Shown here: in pieces, positions 36,360-45,496 of the stretch
Layout: each line of letters begins with the position of its first letter
Position numbering within the stretch: position 1 is the stretch's first letter
Program-made: the position numbers and the translations under genes
The notes under the pieces: model-generated
What the model saw: the letters and a program-made list of their open reading frames with translations, nothing else
What the model was told of the DNA's origin: nothing
Database searches by the model: none
Origin: Bacteroidales bacterium
Lineage (GTDB): Bacteria > Bacteroidota > Bacteroidia > Bacteroidales > JAGOPY01
Length of the DNA stretch: 55,180 bases
Assembly (NCBI GenBank): GCA_023229505.1
Contig: JALNZD010000028.1
Coordinates: 1-55,180, forward strand
Reading direction: 5' to 3'

Positions 36360-37844
36360 ATGAAAAAAGTACTTATCGTTGGGACTGGTCTTGGCGGGTT
36401 GACTACCGCGCTGCGCCTTGCCAAACTCGGTTACCAGGTCGAAATGGTCGAGAAATACCACCAGCCGGGAGGCCGGCTAAACCAGCTTAAAAAAGACGGA
36501 TTCACCTGGGACATGGCGCCCACCTTCTTCAGCATGAGTTATGAATTCAAGGAATTCGTCAAATCAACCGGTATCAAAATGCCTTTCGAATTTGTGGAGC
36601 TCGACCCGCTGTATGCTGTCAATTTTGAAAACAGTGACAAATTTTACCTGATCCATAAAAACCTGAAAAAGCTGGCTAAAGAATTTGAAGCGCTGGAGCC
36701 TTATTTTGAAGCTAAAATGACACGTTATCTTGCAGGTGCCGGAAAGCTTTTTCACGATACCGAAAACATCATCATCAAGCAGAACTTCAACAGCATGGCC
36801 CATTTCCTGATGCAGATGGCAAAAGTACCCTGGGGCCATGCACCAAAAATGATCCGGTCAATGTGGAAAGAAATGGACCGCCATTTTGAATCCTATGAGG
36901 TTAAAGTGATATTTTCACTCGTGGCATTTTTCCTGGGAGCAACGCCATTCGACACGCCGGCGGTTTACAGCCTTCTCTCTTACACTGAAATGGTTCACGA
37001 CGGCTACTTCAATGTCAAAGGAGGTATGTATAAAATCGTTGAAGGTCTTCTGGAAGAATTTAAAAAGAATAATATTAAGATCACCTACAACACCGAAATT
37101 ATTGATTATGTTGAGAAAGAAGGGAAACTTGATCACCTGGTCGATAAAGAAGGGAAAAGATGGGACGCTGATATCTTTGTGATCAACGCAGATGCGGCAG
37201 GTTTCCGGTCGCAGATCTTCAAAAGATCCAAATTTACCGAAGAAAAGCTTGACCGGATGAAGTGGACCCTGGCCCCTTTCACCATGTATGTGGGGGTTAA
37301 AGGAAAAATCAATTCCCTGCACCATCACAATTATTTCCTTGGAAGCAATTTCAAAGAGTATGCTGGTAAAATATTTAAAAACTCTATAAGCCTTTCAAAG
37401 CCTTATTATTATGTAAACGTTAATTCAAGGTACAATACCTCCTCTGCGCCTGAAGGCTGTGAAAGCATCTTCATTCTCTGCCCGGTTCCCGATCTGCGCT
37501 ACAAACCCGATTGGTCGGACCGTGACGAGCTGGCCAACAACATCCTCACCGATCTTTCGAACCGCATTGGCTATGATGTGAAAGGCAACCTGATGTCGCT
37601 GACCGTCATGGACCCGATAGAATGGGAAAAGACCTTCAACCTTTACAAGGGCAGCGGACTTGGGCTGGCTCATGACCTCAACCAGATCGGCGGTTTCAGG
37701 CCGAAAAACTACGATGAAGTTTTTGGAAATGTTTTTTATGTCGGAGCATCCACTACACCGGGAACAGGCTTACCGATGACCGTCATTAGTTCCAGGCTGG
37801 TGACAGAAAGAATTCAGAAGAAATATGGACTTGTACTTGGATAA
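36360..37844 (+). CDS. crtI: Phytoene desaturase
   Basis: 494 residues. N-terminal FAD site (MKKVLIVGTGLGGLTTALRLAKLGYQVEMVEK), QPGGRLNQLKKDGFTWDMAPTFF, a central GGMYKIVEGL motif and the C-terminal signature VFYVGASTTPGTGLPMTVISSRLVTERI. It converts phytoene to lycopene. The crtB gene begins 20 bp before its end. It is only moderately similar to the divergent CrtD-like protein, consistent with different substrates. Confidence 0.93.
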   Translation: MKKVLIVGTGLGGLTTALRLAKLGYQVEMVEKYHQPGGRLNQLKKDGFTWDMAPTFFSMSYEFKEFVKSTGIKMPFEFVELDPLYAVNFENSDKFYLIHKNLKKLAKEFEALEPYFEAKMTRYLAGAGKLFHDTENIIIKQNFNSMAHFLMQMAKVPWGHAPKMIRSMWKEMDRHFESYEVKVIFSLVAFFLGATPFDTPAVYSLLSYTEMVHDGYFNVKGGMYKIVEGLLEEFKKNNIKITYNTEIIDYVEKEGKLDHLVDKEGKRWDADIFVINADAAGFRSQIFKRSKFTEEKLDRMKWTLAPFTMYVGVKGKINSLHHHNYFLGSNFKEYAGKIFKNSISLSKPYYYVNVNSRYNTSSAPEGCESIFILCPVPDLRYKPDWSDRDELANNILTDLSNRIGYDVKGNLMSLTVMDPIEWEKTFNLYKGSGLGLAHDLNQIGGFRPKNYDEVFGNVFYVGASTTPGTGLPMTVISSRLVTERIQKKYGLVLG

Positions 37845-38661
37845 TGCGCTGGATTGCAGCGAGAAGACAACTAAGAATTACAGCACCTCTTTTTCACTAG
37901 GGGTTCGTCTTCTTGGCAAGCCTTTACGCAGGCCTATTTATGCCGTATATGGATTTGTCAGGTTCGCCGATGAGATCGTCGATACCTTTCATAATCAGAA
38001 TAGAAAAGAGCTGATCTCCAAATTCGAGGCAGAAACATTCGAAGCCATTAATAAAGGTTTCAGCAGCAATCCCATTCTGCATAGTTTTCAATGGGCAGTG
38101 AAAATGTATTCCATTGAAGATGACATGATCAAGGCATTTCTCCGGAGCATGAGGATGGATCTTTGCCCGAACAGTAAAAATTTCAGCCAGAACAAATACC
38201 ATAATTACATTTACGGATCAGCTGAAGTGGTAGGATTGATGTGCCTGAAGGTTTTTACTCATCAGGAAAAAAACTATGATGAACTGGTGCATCCTGCTCG
38301 GAAGCTGGGAGAAGCTTTTCAAAAAGTAAATTTCCTGAGGGATATCAAATCCGATCTCGAAGAGCGTGACCGGTTTTATTTTCCCGGTGTTAATTTCGAC
38401 CAATTTAATAATGCATCCAAAAAGCTTATCGAAAAAGAGATCCAGGCTGATTTCGACCAGGCACTTACCGGGATAAGAAAACTCAATAAAGATGCTAAGC
38501 TTGGGGTATACCTGGCATATATTTATTATCAGAAGTTGTTCGACAAAATCAAACGGACTGACGCCTCGCAGATTTTAAAAAAGAGATACCGGATTTCTAA
38601 TTCCCGGAAGATGGTGCTCCTGGCAGAGTGTTATTTGAGGGTGAAACTGGGTAAAATCTGA
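37825..38661 (+). CDS. crtB: Phytoene synthase
   Basis: 278 residues. Class I isoprenyl synthase motifs are visible: RFADEIVD (first Asp-rich motif, about 48-55) and FLRDIKSDLEERDRFYFP (second, about 172-189). It joins two geranylgeranyl diphosphates to phytoene. The ATG at 37825 overlaps crtI by 20 bp, and crtYcd follows 5 bp after the stop. crtE, needed to make the substrate, is not in the window. Confidence 0.94.
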   Translation: MDLYLDNALDCSEKTTKNYSTSFSLGVRLLGKPLRRPIYAVYGFVRFADEIVDTFHNQNRKELISKFEAETFEAINKGFSSNPILHSFQWAVKMYSIEDDMIKAFLRSMRMDLCPNSKNFSQNKYHNYIYGSAEVVGLMCLKVFTHQEKNYDELVHPARKLGEAFQKVNFLRDIKSDLEERDRFYFPGVNFDQFNNASKKLIEKEIQADFDQALTGIRKLNKDAKLGVYLAYIYYQKLFDKIKRTDASQILKKRYRISNSRKMVLLAECYLRVKLGKI

Positions 38662-38666
38662 ATCAA

Positions 38667-39350
38667 ATGGAAGTGCAGAAGTTCACCTATGCCCTTCTCC
38701 TTGCCGGCTCCGTTGCAATTCCTATTGCCCTGAGTTTCGATCGGAAGGTTGCCTTTTACCGCAACTGGAAAGTTCTATTTCCGGCTACTTTCATCACTGC
38801 GATCATATTCATCATCTGGGATATTTATTTCACCCGTCACAACGTCTGGTGGTTTAACGAAGACTATGTTACCAGCTTTTTTATTGCCGGCCTGCCCGTT
38901 GAAGAATGGTTATTCTTTATCATTATCCCGTATTGCTGTATTTTTATTTATGAAGTTTCGAGGGCTTATATCAAAAGAGACTGGAAGCGATTTATCATAC
39001 CGCTGAATATCATCCTGTTCATATTTTTCCTTACAGTGACGGTCCTTAATTTCAACCGGACTTACACTGCAGTGAACTTCGGTATCGCGACCCTGCTGAT
39101 CGGGCTTCAGTTCTTATTAAAAACCCATAAAACATATCTTTTTCATTTTTATATCGCATACGCGTTAAGCATCATCCCTTTCCTGCTGGTGAACGGCGTT
39201 CTGACAAGCTTTCCAGTTGTAGGGTATAACGATGAAGAAAACCTGGCGATCAGGCTTTACACCATACCCGTGGAGGACTTCGCTTACCTGGTGAATTTAC
39301 TGCTGATGAATTTAAATCTTTATGAATTTTTTAAATCGTTACATCGTTAA
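38667..39350 (+). CDS. crtYcd: Fusion-type lycopene beta-cyclase (CrtYcd)
   Basis: 227 residues and six to seven membrane helices. Two similar halves each carry the cyclase motif: PVEEWLFFIIIPYCCIFIYE (about 77-96) and IPVEDFAYLVNLLLMN (about 199-214), the signature of fused CrtYc plus CrtYd cyclases described in Bacteroidota. It forms beta rings from lycopene, here probably at one end because CruF and CrtD act on the other. Last gene of the + operon; a block of ATCGTTA repeats follows. Confidence 0.9.
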   Translation: MEVQKFTYALLLAGSVAIPIALSFDRKVAFYRNWKVLFPATFITAIIFIIWDIYFTRHNVWWFNEDYVTSFFIAGLPVEEWLFFIIIPYCCIFIYEVSRAYIKRDWKRFIIPLNIILFIFFLTVTVLNFNRTYTAVNFGIATLLIGLQFLLKTHKTYLFHFYIAYALSIIPFLLVNGVLTSFPVVGYNDEENLAIRLYTIPVEDFAYLVNLLLMNLNLYEFFKSLHR

Positions 39351-39360
39351 ATCGTTAAAT
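39336..39360. repeat. Short tandem ATCGTTA repeat at the crtYcd end
   Basis: Three adjacent units of ATCGTTA(A/C) type overlap the last crtYcd codons and run past the stop. Confidence 0.6.
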
Positions 39361-39361
39361 C

Positions 39362-39391
39362 AAAAAAAGGCCACCGTTTCTGGTAGCCTTT
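39362..39391 (-). terminator. Terminator for gdhA, between convergent operons
   Basis: AAAGGCCACC (39366-39375) and GGTAGCCTTT (39382-39391) pair with one mismatch around GTTTCT; on the minus strand the stem is followed by a run of T. Confidence 0.75.
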
Positions 39392-39448
39392 AGGGTTTCG
39401 TCTGTTTTAAAAGCCTTGATATGATCAAATCATACCGGTTTTAAAGCA

Positions 39449-40789
39449 TTACAAAATACCCTGGTCGATCATGGCGTTGGCAACTTTAAGGAAGCCGGCC
39501 ACATTAGCGCCTTTCACATAGTTGATATAGCCGTCCGGCTCTGTACCGTATTTTACGCAGGAAGCATGGATATCACGCATGATCTGTTGCAGCCTGGCAT
39601 CTACTTCATTTTTAGGCCAACCAAGTTTCATAGAGTTCTGCGACATTTCGAGGCCGGAAGTAGCAACACCGCCGGCATTGACAGCCTTCCCGGGTCCGAA
39701 AAGAAGTTTATTTTCCTGAAATATTTCGACTGCTTCCGGTGTGGAAGGCATATTAGCGCCTTCAGCAACACAGACACATCCATTCTTCGCGAGGTTGCGG
39801 GCATCTTCTGCATTTACTTCATTCTGGGTAGCGCATGGTAGGGCAACATCGCATTTGACTTCCCACGGATGCTTGCCTTGGTGGAACTGAGCGCTGGGGA
39901 ATTCATAAGAGAAGGGTTTCACAATATCCTGGTTTGAAGCGCGAAGCTCGAGCAGGTAATCGATCTTTTCACCTGAGATACCGTCCGGGTCATAAATATA
40001 ACCATCAGGACCGGAGATAGTGACAACCTTGCCGCCGAGTTGGTTAACCTTGCTGACAGCGCCCCAGGCCACGTTCCCGAAACCGGAAATACAAACTGTC
40101 TTCCCTTCGAAAGACATGCCACGGGTAGCAAGCATTTCCTGGGCAAAATACACTGCACCGAAACCGGTGGCTTCCGGACGGACCAGGCTGCCGCCCCAGT
40201 TCAAACCTTTGCCGGTCAAAACACCGGTATGCTCATGGGTGAGTTTTTTATACATACCGTAAAGAAATCCGATCTCCTTGGCTCCTACACCAATATCGCC
40301 GGCCGGCACATCGGTTTCAGGGCCGATAAGTTTCCACAGCTCCAGCATAAACGCCTGGCAGAAACGCATGATCTCAGCATCGGACTTGCCTTTGGGGTCG
40401 AAATCGGAACCACCTTTGCCACCACCCATCGGTAAAGTGGTCAGGGCATTCTTGAAGATCTGCTCAAATCCGAGGAACTTCAGAATGCTCAGGTTAACAC
40501 TCGGGTGGAATCGTAATCCACCTTTAAAAGGGCCAATGGCGTTATTGAACTGAATACGGTAGCCCAGGTTAACATGCACTTTACCCTGATCGTCAACCCA
40601 AGGCACCTTGAAAGTCAGTATACGGTCGGGTTCCACAATCCGGTCGATGATCCCGGCAGCTTCAAATTGCGGATTTTCATTGACAGCCTCTTCGATTGAT
40701 TCCAATACCTCGCGCACTGCCTGCAAATATTCGGCTTCACCGGGGTGCTTCTTTTCGAGGTCACTCATTATCTTCTCTAAATTCATCAT
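39449..40789 (-). CDS. gdhA: NADP-specific glutamate dehydrogenase
   Basis: 446 residues, the size of hexameric GDH. Conserved blocks: VPWVDDQGKVHVNLGYRIQFN, GPFKGGLRFHPSVNLSILKFLGFEQIFKNALTTLPMGGGKGGSDFDPKGKSD with the catalytic lysine, VPAGDIGVGAKEIGFLYGMYK, and the nucleotide site VCISGFGNVAWGAVSKVNQLGGKVV. It interconverts 2-oxoglutarate plus ammonia and glutamate. The first Met codon is followed by another; both fit. It is monocistronic with its own promoter and a terminator. Confidence 0.97.
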   Translation of the reverse strand: MMNLEKIMSDLEKKHPGEAEYLQAVREVLESIEEAVNENPQFEAAGIIDRIVEPDRILTFKVPWVDDQGKVHVNLGYRIQFNNAIGPFKGGLRFHPSVNLSILKFLGFEQIFKNALTTLPMGGGKGGSDFDPKGKSDAEIMRFCQAFMLELWKLIGPETDVPAGDIGVGAKEIGFLYGMYKKLTHEHTGVLTGKGLNWGGSLVRPEATGFGAVYFAQEMLATRGMSFEGKTVCISGFGNVAWGAVSKVNQLGGKVVTISGPDGYIYDPDGISGEKIDYLLELRASNQDIVKPFSYEFPSAQFHQGKHPWEVKCDVALPCATQNEVNAEDARNLAKNGCVCVAEGANMPSTPEAVEIFQENKLLFGPGKAVNAGGVATSGLEMSQNSMKLGWPKNEVDARLQQIMRDIHASCVKYGTEPDGYINYVKGANVAGFLKVANAMIDQGIL

Positions 40790-40820
40790 GGATTAATTTA
40801 ATTATTATTACTGTTAAAAT

Positions 40821-40833
40821 TTAACATTGTTAA
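40821..40833. promoter_or_regulatory. Palindrome in the gdhA 5' leader, possible operator
   Basis: TTAACA-T-TGTTAA is a perfect palindrome just downstream of the predicted start of gdhA transcription, itself inside a wider CTGTTAA/TTAACAG pair (40811-40817 and 40838-40844). It could be a regulator site or an mRNA hairpin. Confidence 0.4.
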
Positions 40834-40846
40834 AAGATTAACAGTG

Positions 40847-40854
40847 CAAATCTA
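40847..40854 (-). promoter_or_regulatory. -7 promoter element of gdhA
   Basis: TAGATTTG on the minus strand is an exact TAnnTTTG match; a T-rich TTTTTTG block lies 15 bases upstream, closer than the usual 18-20. It lies 57 bases before the gdhA start. Confidence 0.6.
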
Positions 40855-40921
40855 GTGCTTATTCTTTAACAAAAAAGAAAAATCAGGAAGTTTTAAAAGA
40901 TTTTTATTTGACGTCAGAATT

Positions 40922-41581
40922 TCACTGCTGACCAGGTAGTATTATTCTTTCCGAAACTATTTCACCGGAAATATAAGTGCGGACCCTGATCTTTTGACCA
41001 AATTCATCATACCAGGTCTCGCTGCCATGAATTAAGTTATCATGGTATTCCGTTGTCATAGCGGTCTTACCATTTGCATTCCATGATTTCCTGATCCCGC
41101 TTCCCCGATTAAAATCCGCTTTCCCGATCAGATTGCCAAAGCGGTCATAGTAATTCCATTCTCCCTCAAAATAGCCATTTTTGTAATTTCCTTCCTCAGT
41201 AACCTGCCCGATTCCGTTAAACTGGCGGCTGATTCCGTTCAGCGTGTCATTCACATAAGTCTTTTCAGAAAAGACATTTCCATTTAAGTCCATTTCCAGT
41301 GAAAGACCATTCAATCTGCCTTGCAGGTAGCTGTCTTCAGTCTGTTTATTCCCATTTTCATAAAACCTGGCAAGTTTTCCGTTTAGTTCGCCATTTTTAT
41401 ATTCTGCGGTTAGCATCGGTGACCCGTTTTCGTACCACCACTTCGCTTCCCCATCCATCTTGCCCCGACTGTCTTTAGGGATAATAAATTTAGGCTGGCC
41501 ATCCCGGTAATAAGATTTATCTGCCTTCTGACATGATACAAAAAGGATTAATGGTAAAAGAAAAACAGGGATTAACCGCAT
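40922..41581 (-). CDS. MORN/YwqK-repeat lipoprotein
   Basis: 219 residues from ATG 41581 (MRLIPVFLLPLILFVSC), chosen because it begins a clean lipoprotein signal with lipobox cysteine; the open frame extends back to 41674 into the previous gene. The rest is a chain of about eight YENG/GEWNYYD-type MORN-like repeats as in YwqK proteins (KWWYENGSPM, RFYENGNKQ, QFNGIGQVTEEGNYKNGYFEGEWNYYD, TEYHDNLIHGSETWYDEFG). The role is unknown, possibly membrane- or protein-contact on the cell envelope. Lies 35 bp behind the LysM gene. Confidence 0.82.
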   Translation of the reverse strand: MRLIPVFLLPLILFVSCQKADKSYYRDGQPKFIIPKDSRGKMDGEAKWWYENGSPMLTAEYKNGELNGKLARFYENGNKQTEDSYLQGRLNGLSLEMDLNGNVFSEKTYVNDTLNGISRQFNGIGQVTEEGNYKNGYFEGEWNYYDRFGNLIGKADFNRGSGIRKSWNANGKTAMTTEYHDNLIHGSETWYDEFGQKIRVRTYISGEIVSERIILPGQQ

Positions 41582-41615
41582 TCCATTTTCAAAGAATCGT
41601 TTAGCCGGTAATAGC

Positions 41616-42995
41616 TTATTTTCGAAGCAAGGAATATTCATAGTATTGTAATATATTCCAGTTAATGTTGTCATAGCCGCCGTTTTCCCTGCGTTTAAAA
41701 TGGAACTGGTTTTGAATTAATGGTATCCCGGTTTCATTCAGGCATCTTTCAAAATCATTGCCATAATATAATAATGCACCCAGGAAAAAATAACCGGCAT
41801 CGAACCCTGAAAATGCATAATTCAAAGGCTCATCAATATACCTTGCCCGGTAAGCCAGAATAAAGGCTTTAACCTTATCAGACTGATAATCGATATAGGA
41901 AGACATAAAGATATGGGCATTTAGTGCTATAAGGTAATTTGATTCAATATTGCTGAATTTTTCCCACTCTGGTAGTCCGATTACTGTAATGGCATAATCA
42001 TTTTTGAACGCACTGAGCTTACTGAGCAAGGCTGCAGGCAAAGCTTCATTTTCAGCATAAATGATGACCAGGTTGGGCTTGACCATCGAAGCATGATCTA
42101 TGAATCCATGGGTGCTGTCGGTAGCATAATCCACGAACCTGACTTTTTCCTTCCCGGCCTTATTGTCCCCTTCTAATGCCTGCCTGAATTGTTCTATCAA
42201 TTCATTATTCTGAAATTTATTGGCTATATAAAAAATGATCCGGTGATCCGGAAAATCCTGCCTGACCAATTCAGCCAGCAAAGCAGGCTGCGATTCAACC
42301 GAAGGCAGCAACTTAAAAACATACGGATTGCCTTGCAGGATATCTGGACGCGGTGACAAAGGATTAATCAGATGTATCTTGTTTTCAAGGGCAAATTCAG
42401 CCACATGAGAAAAAGTGCTTTTAAAGAAAGGCCCGAAAATCAGGTCCATTTTTTTTAAATCCGGGTCCTGAATCGCTTTTAATACCTTGGAAGTCTGCTG
42501 ATCTACGTCATATACATTGATTTCAACGTCCAGCCCTTCTTGCCTGAGAGAATCCGCCGCCATCATAAAGCCGTGATAAAACTGGATGAAACGGAAGGAG
42601 CTTATTTCGTTGATTTTAGATGGTTCAAGGCTTTCTATCCACGCTGTATCTGCAACCTGCTCAAGGGAAAGCGGGATCATCAGGGCTATCCTGTAAGTTT
42701 CATGCCTGTTTTTCTTTAACTTTGCACAATCTTTTTCACCCAATTCTTCCTTCAATGAGCCTTGCACCGGAATGATCAATATATCGCCCGGTTTTGGGTT
42801 GGTAATGTTCGGGTTCTCATTTCTCAGGTCACTAATGCTTACATCGTATTTCAACGACAAACTATAATAATTATCGAGCGCCTGAACAACATGTTTCCTG
42901 GTTTCTTCCTGCGCACAAAGTGTATTTGTTGTTATAATTATACAAAGCAGAAAGCTTTGGATTAATAAACTGATTATGAAGGGTCTCCTTTGCAT
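41616..42995 (-). CDS. LysM plus periplasmic-binding-fold protein
   Basis: 459 residues: signal peptide (ends near CAQ, about 29), a LysM-like domain (about 35-78: HVVQALDNYYSLSLKYDVSISDLRNENPNI ... GDILIIPV), then a type 1 periplasmic-binding (Leu/Ile/Val receptor-like) domain from about residue 100 (YRIALMIPLSLEQ ... LIFGPFFKSTFSHVAEFALENKIHLINPLSP ... AFSGFDAGYFFLGALLYYG). The combination probably senses or binds cell-wall fragments; no transporter genes are adjacent. guaA starts a short distance upstream on the same strand. Confidence 0.87.
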   Translation of the reverse strand: MQRRPFIISLLIQSFLLCIIITTNTLCAQEETRKHVVQALDNYYSLSLKYDVSISDLRNENPNITNPKPGDILIIPVQGSLKEELGEKDCAKLKKNRHETYRIALMIPLSLEQVADTAWIESLEPSKINEISSFRFIQFYHGFMMAADSLRQEGLDVEINVYDVDQQTSKVLKAIQDPDLKKMDLIFGPFFKSTFSHVAEFALENKIHLINPLSPRPDILQGNPYVFKLLPSVESQPALLAELVRQDFPDHRIIFYIANKFQNNELIEQFRQALEGDNKAGKEKVRFVDYATDSTHGFIDHASMVKPNLVIIYAENEALPAALLSKLSAFKNDYAITVIGLPEWEKFSNIESNYLIALNAHIFMSSYIDYQSDKVKAFILAYRARYIDEPLNYAFSGFDAGYFFLGALLYYGNDFERCLNETGIPLIQNQFHFKRRENGGYDNINWNILQYYEYSLLRK

Positions 42996-43026
42996 TTGGC
43001 TGGTTATGATTAAGTATTGACTGGCT

Positions 43027-44556
43027 TCACTCCCATTCTATGGTTGCCGGGGGTTTTGAACTGATGTCATATACAACCCTGTTCACCCCCTTGACTTTAT
43101 TGATGATCTCATTGGATATTTTTGCCAGGAATTCATAGGGCAACTGCGACCAGTCGGCCGTCATACCATCAGTAGAACCCACTGCCCTCAAGACAACAGC
43201 ATTTTCATACGTCCTCTCATCACCCATCACACCGACAGAATTTACCGGAAGCAAAACTGCCAGCGCCTGCCATACCTGATTATACAAATCATTCTTTTTC
43301 AATCCCTGGATAAAGATATCATCCACATCCTGCAGTATTCTGACCCTCTCTTCGGTTACCTCGCCCAGGATGCGGACACCAAGGCCGGGACCAGGAAACG
43401 GGTGGCGGTTCAGCAAATCTTTTTTCATTCCAAGTGCTGCACCTATCTTCCTGACTTCATCTTTAAAAAGGGAATGCAACGGCTCAACCACTTTCAACTT
43501 CATGAAATCGGGCAATCCGCCAACGTTATGGTGAGATTTGATCGTAGCTGAAGGTCCTTTTACCGATGCCGACTCGATCCGGTCAGGGTAAATCGTTCCC
43601 TGGGCCAGCCACTTCACATCCTGGATGCGATGGGCTTCTTCATCGAAAACTTCAATAAAGTTGCGGCCTATGGCTTTTCGTTTCAGTTCAGGGTCAGAAA
43701 TGCCTTTCAAAGCAGAATAAAAACGCTTTTTCGCATCCACTCCCCTGACATTCAATCCCATATCTTTGTAGGAATGCAGGACCGACTCAAATTCATTTTT
43801 CCGCAACAAACCATTATCCACAAAGATACAGTGCAGGTTTGTCCCGATTGCTTTATCCAGCAGGACGGCTGCAACCGATGAATCGACACCTCCTGATAAT
43901 CCCAGCACAACCTTATCATTTCCCAACTTCTCCTTTAACTCATGGACCGTAGATTCAATAAATAAAGAAGGGGTCCATGCCTGTGAGCAACCGCAAATGT
44001 CGACGACGAAATTCTTCAGTAAAATCATCCCTTCGGTCGAATGATATACTTCAGGATGAAACTGAATGCCATAAGTTGCTTCCCCTTCAACCTGGAAACC
44101 GGCTGCGGGAACATCCTGCGTACTCGAGATAATCTTAAAATTTGGCGGAAGGCGCAGGATGGTGTCGCCGTGCGACATCCAAACCTGGCAGCCGCTGCTC
44201 ATTCCTTTCATCAATTCGTTCCTTGTATTGATAAAAGAAAGGTTTGCGCGGCCATATTCCCTGTTTTGTGAAGCGGCGACTTCGCCGCCATCGGAATGGG
44301 CCATGAACTGGGCACCATAGCAGACGCCCAATACCGGTACCCTGCCCCGGATTTTTTCCAGGTTTGGAACAGGCGCTTCAGGATCACGCACCGATGCCGG
44401 GCTTCCGGACAGAATAACCCCTTTGACCGATTCCCCGATCGTGTTGATTTTATTATACGGATGAATTTCACAGTAAACATTAAGCTCACGCACCCTGCGG
44501 GCAATCAGCTGGGTATATTGAGAACCGAAATCAAGGATCAGGATAGTTTCTTCCAT
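43027..44556 (-). CDS. guaA: GMP synthase (glutamine-hydrolysing)
   Basis: 509 residues. The N-terminal class I glutaminase has ILDFGSQYTQLIARRVRE, the nucleophile in VLGVCYGAQ (C79) and GIQFHPEVYHS; the ATP pyrophosphatase has SGGVDSSVAAVLL, and the C-terminal dimerisation domain has NRHPFPGPGLGVRILGE and ends SSKPPATIEWE. It converts XMP to GMP. The -7 element (44561-44568) is so close to the ATG that the mRNA may be leaderless. Confidence 0.98.
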   Translation of the reverse strand: MEETILILDFGSQYTQLIARRVRELNVYCEIHPYNKINTIGESVKGVILSGSPASVRDPEAPVPNLEKIRGRVPVLGVCYGAQFMAHSDGGEVAASQNREYGRANLSFINTRNELMKGMSSGCQVWMSHGDTILRLPPNFKIISSTQDVPAAGFQVEGEATYGIQFHPEVYHSTEGMILLKNFVVDICGCSQAWTPSLFIESTVHELKEKLGNDKVVLGLSGGVDSSVAAVLLDKAIGTNLHCIFVDNGLLRKNEFESVLHSYKDMGLNVRGVDAKKRFYSALKGISDPELKRKAIGRNFIEVFDEEAHRIQDVKWLAQGTIYPDRIESASVKGPSATIKSHHNVGGLPDFMKLKVVEPLHSLFKDEVRKIGAALGMKKDLLNRHPFPGPGLGVRILGEVTEERVRILQDVDDIFIQGLKKNDLYNQVWQALAVLLPVNSVGVMGDERTYENAVVLRAVGSTDGMTADWSQLPYEFLAKISNEIINKVKGVNRVVYDISSKPPATIEWE

Positions 44557-44560
44557 TTGG

Positions 44561-44568
44561 CAAAGATA
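44561..44568 (-). promoter_or_regulatory. Possible -7 element of guaA
   Basis: TATCTTTG (minus strand) matches TAnnTTTG exactly and ends 4 bases before the guaA ATG, implying a leaderless transcript or coincidence. Confidence 0.35.
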
Positions 44569-44581
44569 GAAAAAAGGTCTG

Positions 44582-45427
44582 TCAGATTATCCGTCGTTGG
44601 GCATTTGAAGGATCTTCAAGGTCGAAATCCACCAGGGCCAGCTCCGGGCCATCCCAGGCTGCGGAAAATGAATGGGTTTGCCCGAAAAGCTGTCGCCAAT
44701 GCCCGGTAATCCGTGAAGATTCATGGATATGCCCGTGCATCGTGAGCCAGGGCTGCCTTTCTTCAATAAAACGCATGATAGCAATGCTTCCAACATGGAC
44801 ATCCATAGGGACATGGTCGACTATCAGGCCATCCAAAGCTGCCCTGTCAAGAAAGGTCCTGTATGGAGGTGAGTGAAACAGGAAAACGGATTTTTTCATA
44901 GGTTCGTCACCGGTCAATTGCTTTAATTCATCCAGGATTGTGGCATAAGCAAGATCTGCCGTTGGCTCTATGGTCCGGAAGCCCTCCTCCGGGGGAATGC
45001 ATCCCGGGTCGACATACCTTGAAACGTCATAACGCTCCCAGTCTTTGAGACGGAAAGGAGTGGGAGGCACATTTGCATAACCGTAAAAGTTGAAGCCGGC
45101 AAAGTTATCTTTCCGGTCATGAAGATAATGCCAGACGCCTGTTTCCCCAAGTTCAACGAACATTTTTTCCTCTGCCCGTGGGTCGTCATTCCCAAGAATC
45201 AGGTAAACGCGGGGATAGTCCTCCCCCATTTCCTGCATCAGCGAGCTGAATTGAAGAAAAAGAAAATCCTCAGTAAAATCCTCTACAATATGACGGTGCA
45301 TTCCATGAGGAAGCAGGTCGCCACCAAAAAATACCAGTTGGGGCTGATGTTTGCGGATTTCCCGTATCAGTTTTTCATAACGATCAACATGTCCGTGTAA
45401 ATCTGAGATGAAGAAACTCCTGGTCAT
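44582..45427 (-). CDS. Calcineurin-like metallophosphoesterase
   Basis: 281 residues. Metal-binding motifs of the family are present: ISDLHGHVDRY (about 7-17), FFGGDLLPHG, LGNDDPRAE (in place of GNHE), FLFHSPPY and MHGHIHESSR. The GND form groups it with bacterial phosphoesterases of unknown substrate. It starts MTRSFFISDLHGH, with no signal peptide, so it is cytoplasmic. It is 26 bp upstream of guaA, same strand. Confidence 0.88.
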   Translation of the reverse strand: MTRSFFISDLHGHVDRYEKLIREIRKHQPQLVFFGGDLLPHGMHRHIVEDFTEDFLFLQFSSLMQEMGEDYPRVYLILGNDDPRAEEKMFVELGETGVWHYLHDRKDNFAGFNFYGYANVPPTPFRLKDWERYDVSRYVDPGCIPPEEGFRTIEPTADLAYATILDELKQLTGDEPMKKSVFLFHSPPYRTFLDRAALDGLIVDHVPMDVHVGSIAIMRFIEERQPWLTMHGHIHESSRITGHWRQLFGQTHSFSAAWDGPELALVDFDLEDPSNAQRRII

Positions 45428-45496
45428 TTTATTGTTTCCTTGATCGTAAAAGTGTGGCTGAATTATCCACAGAGCTAATCATGGCCGCATAGCTTG

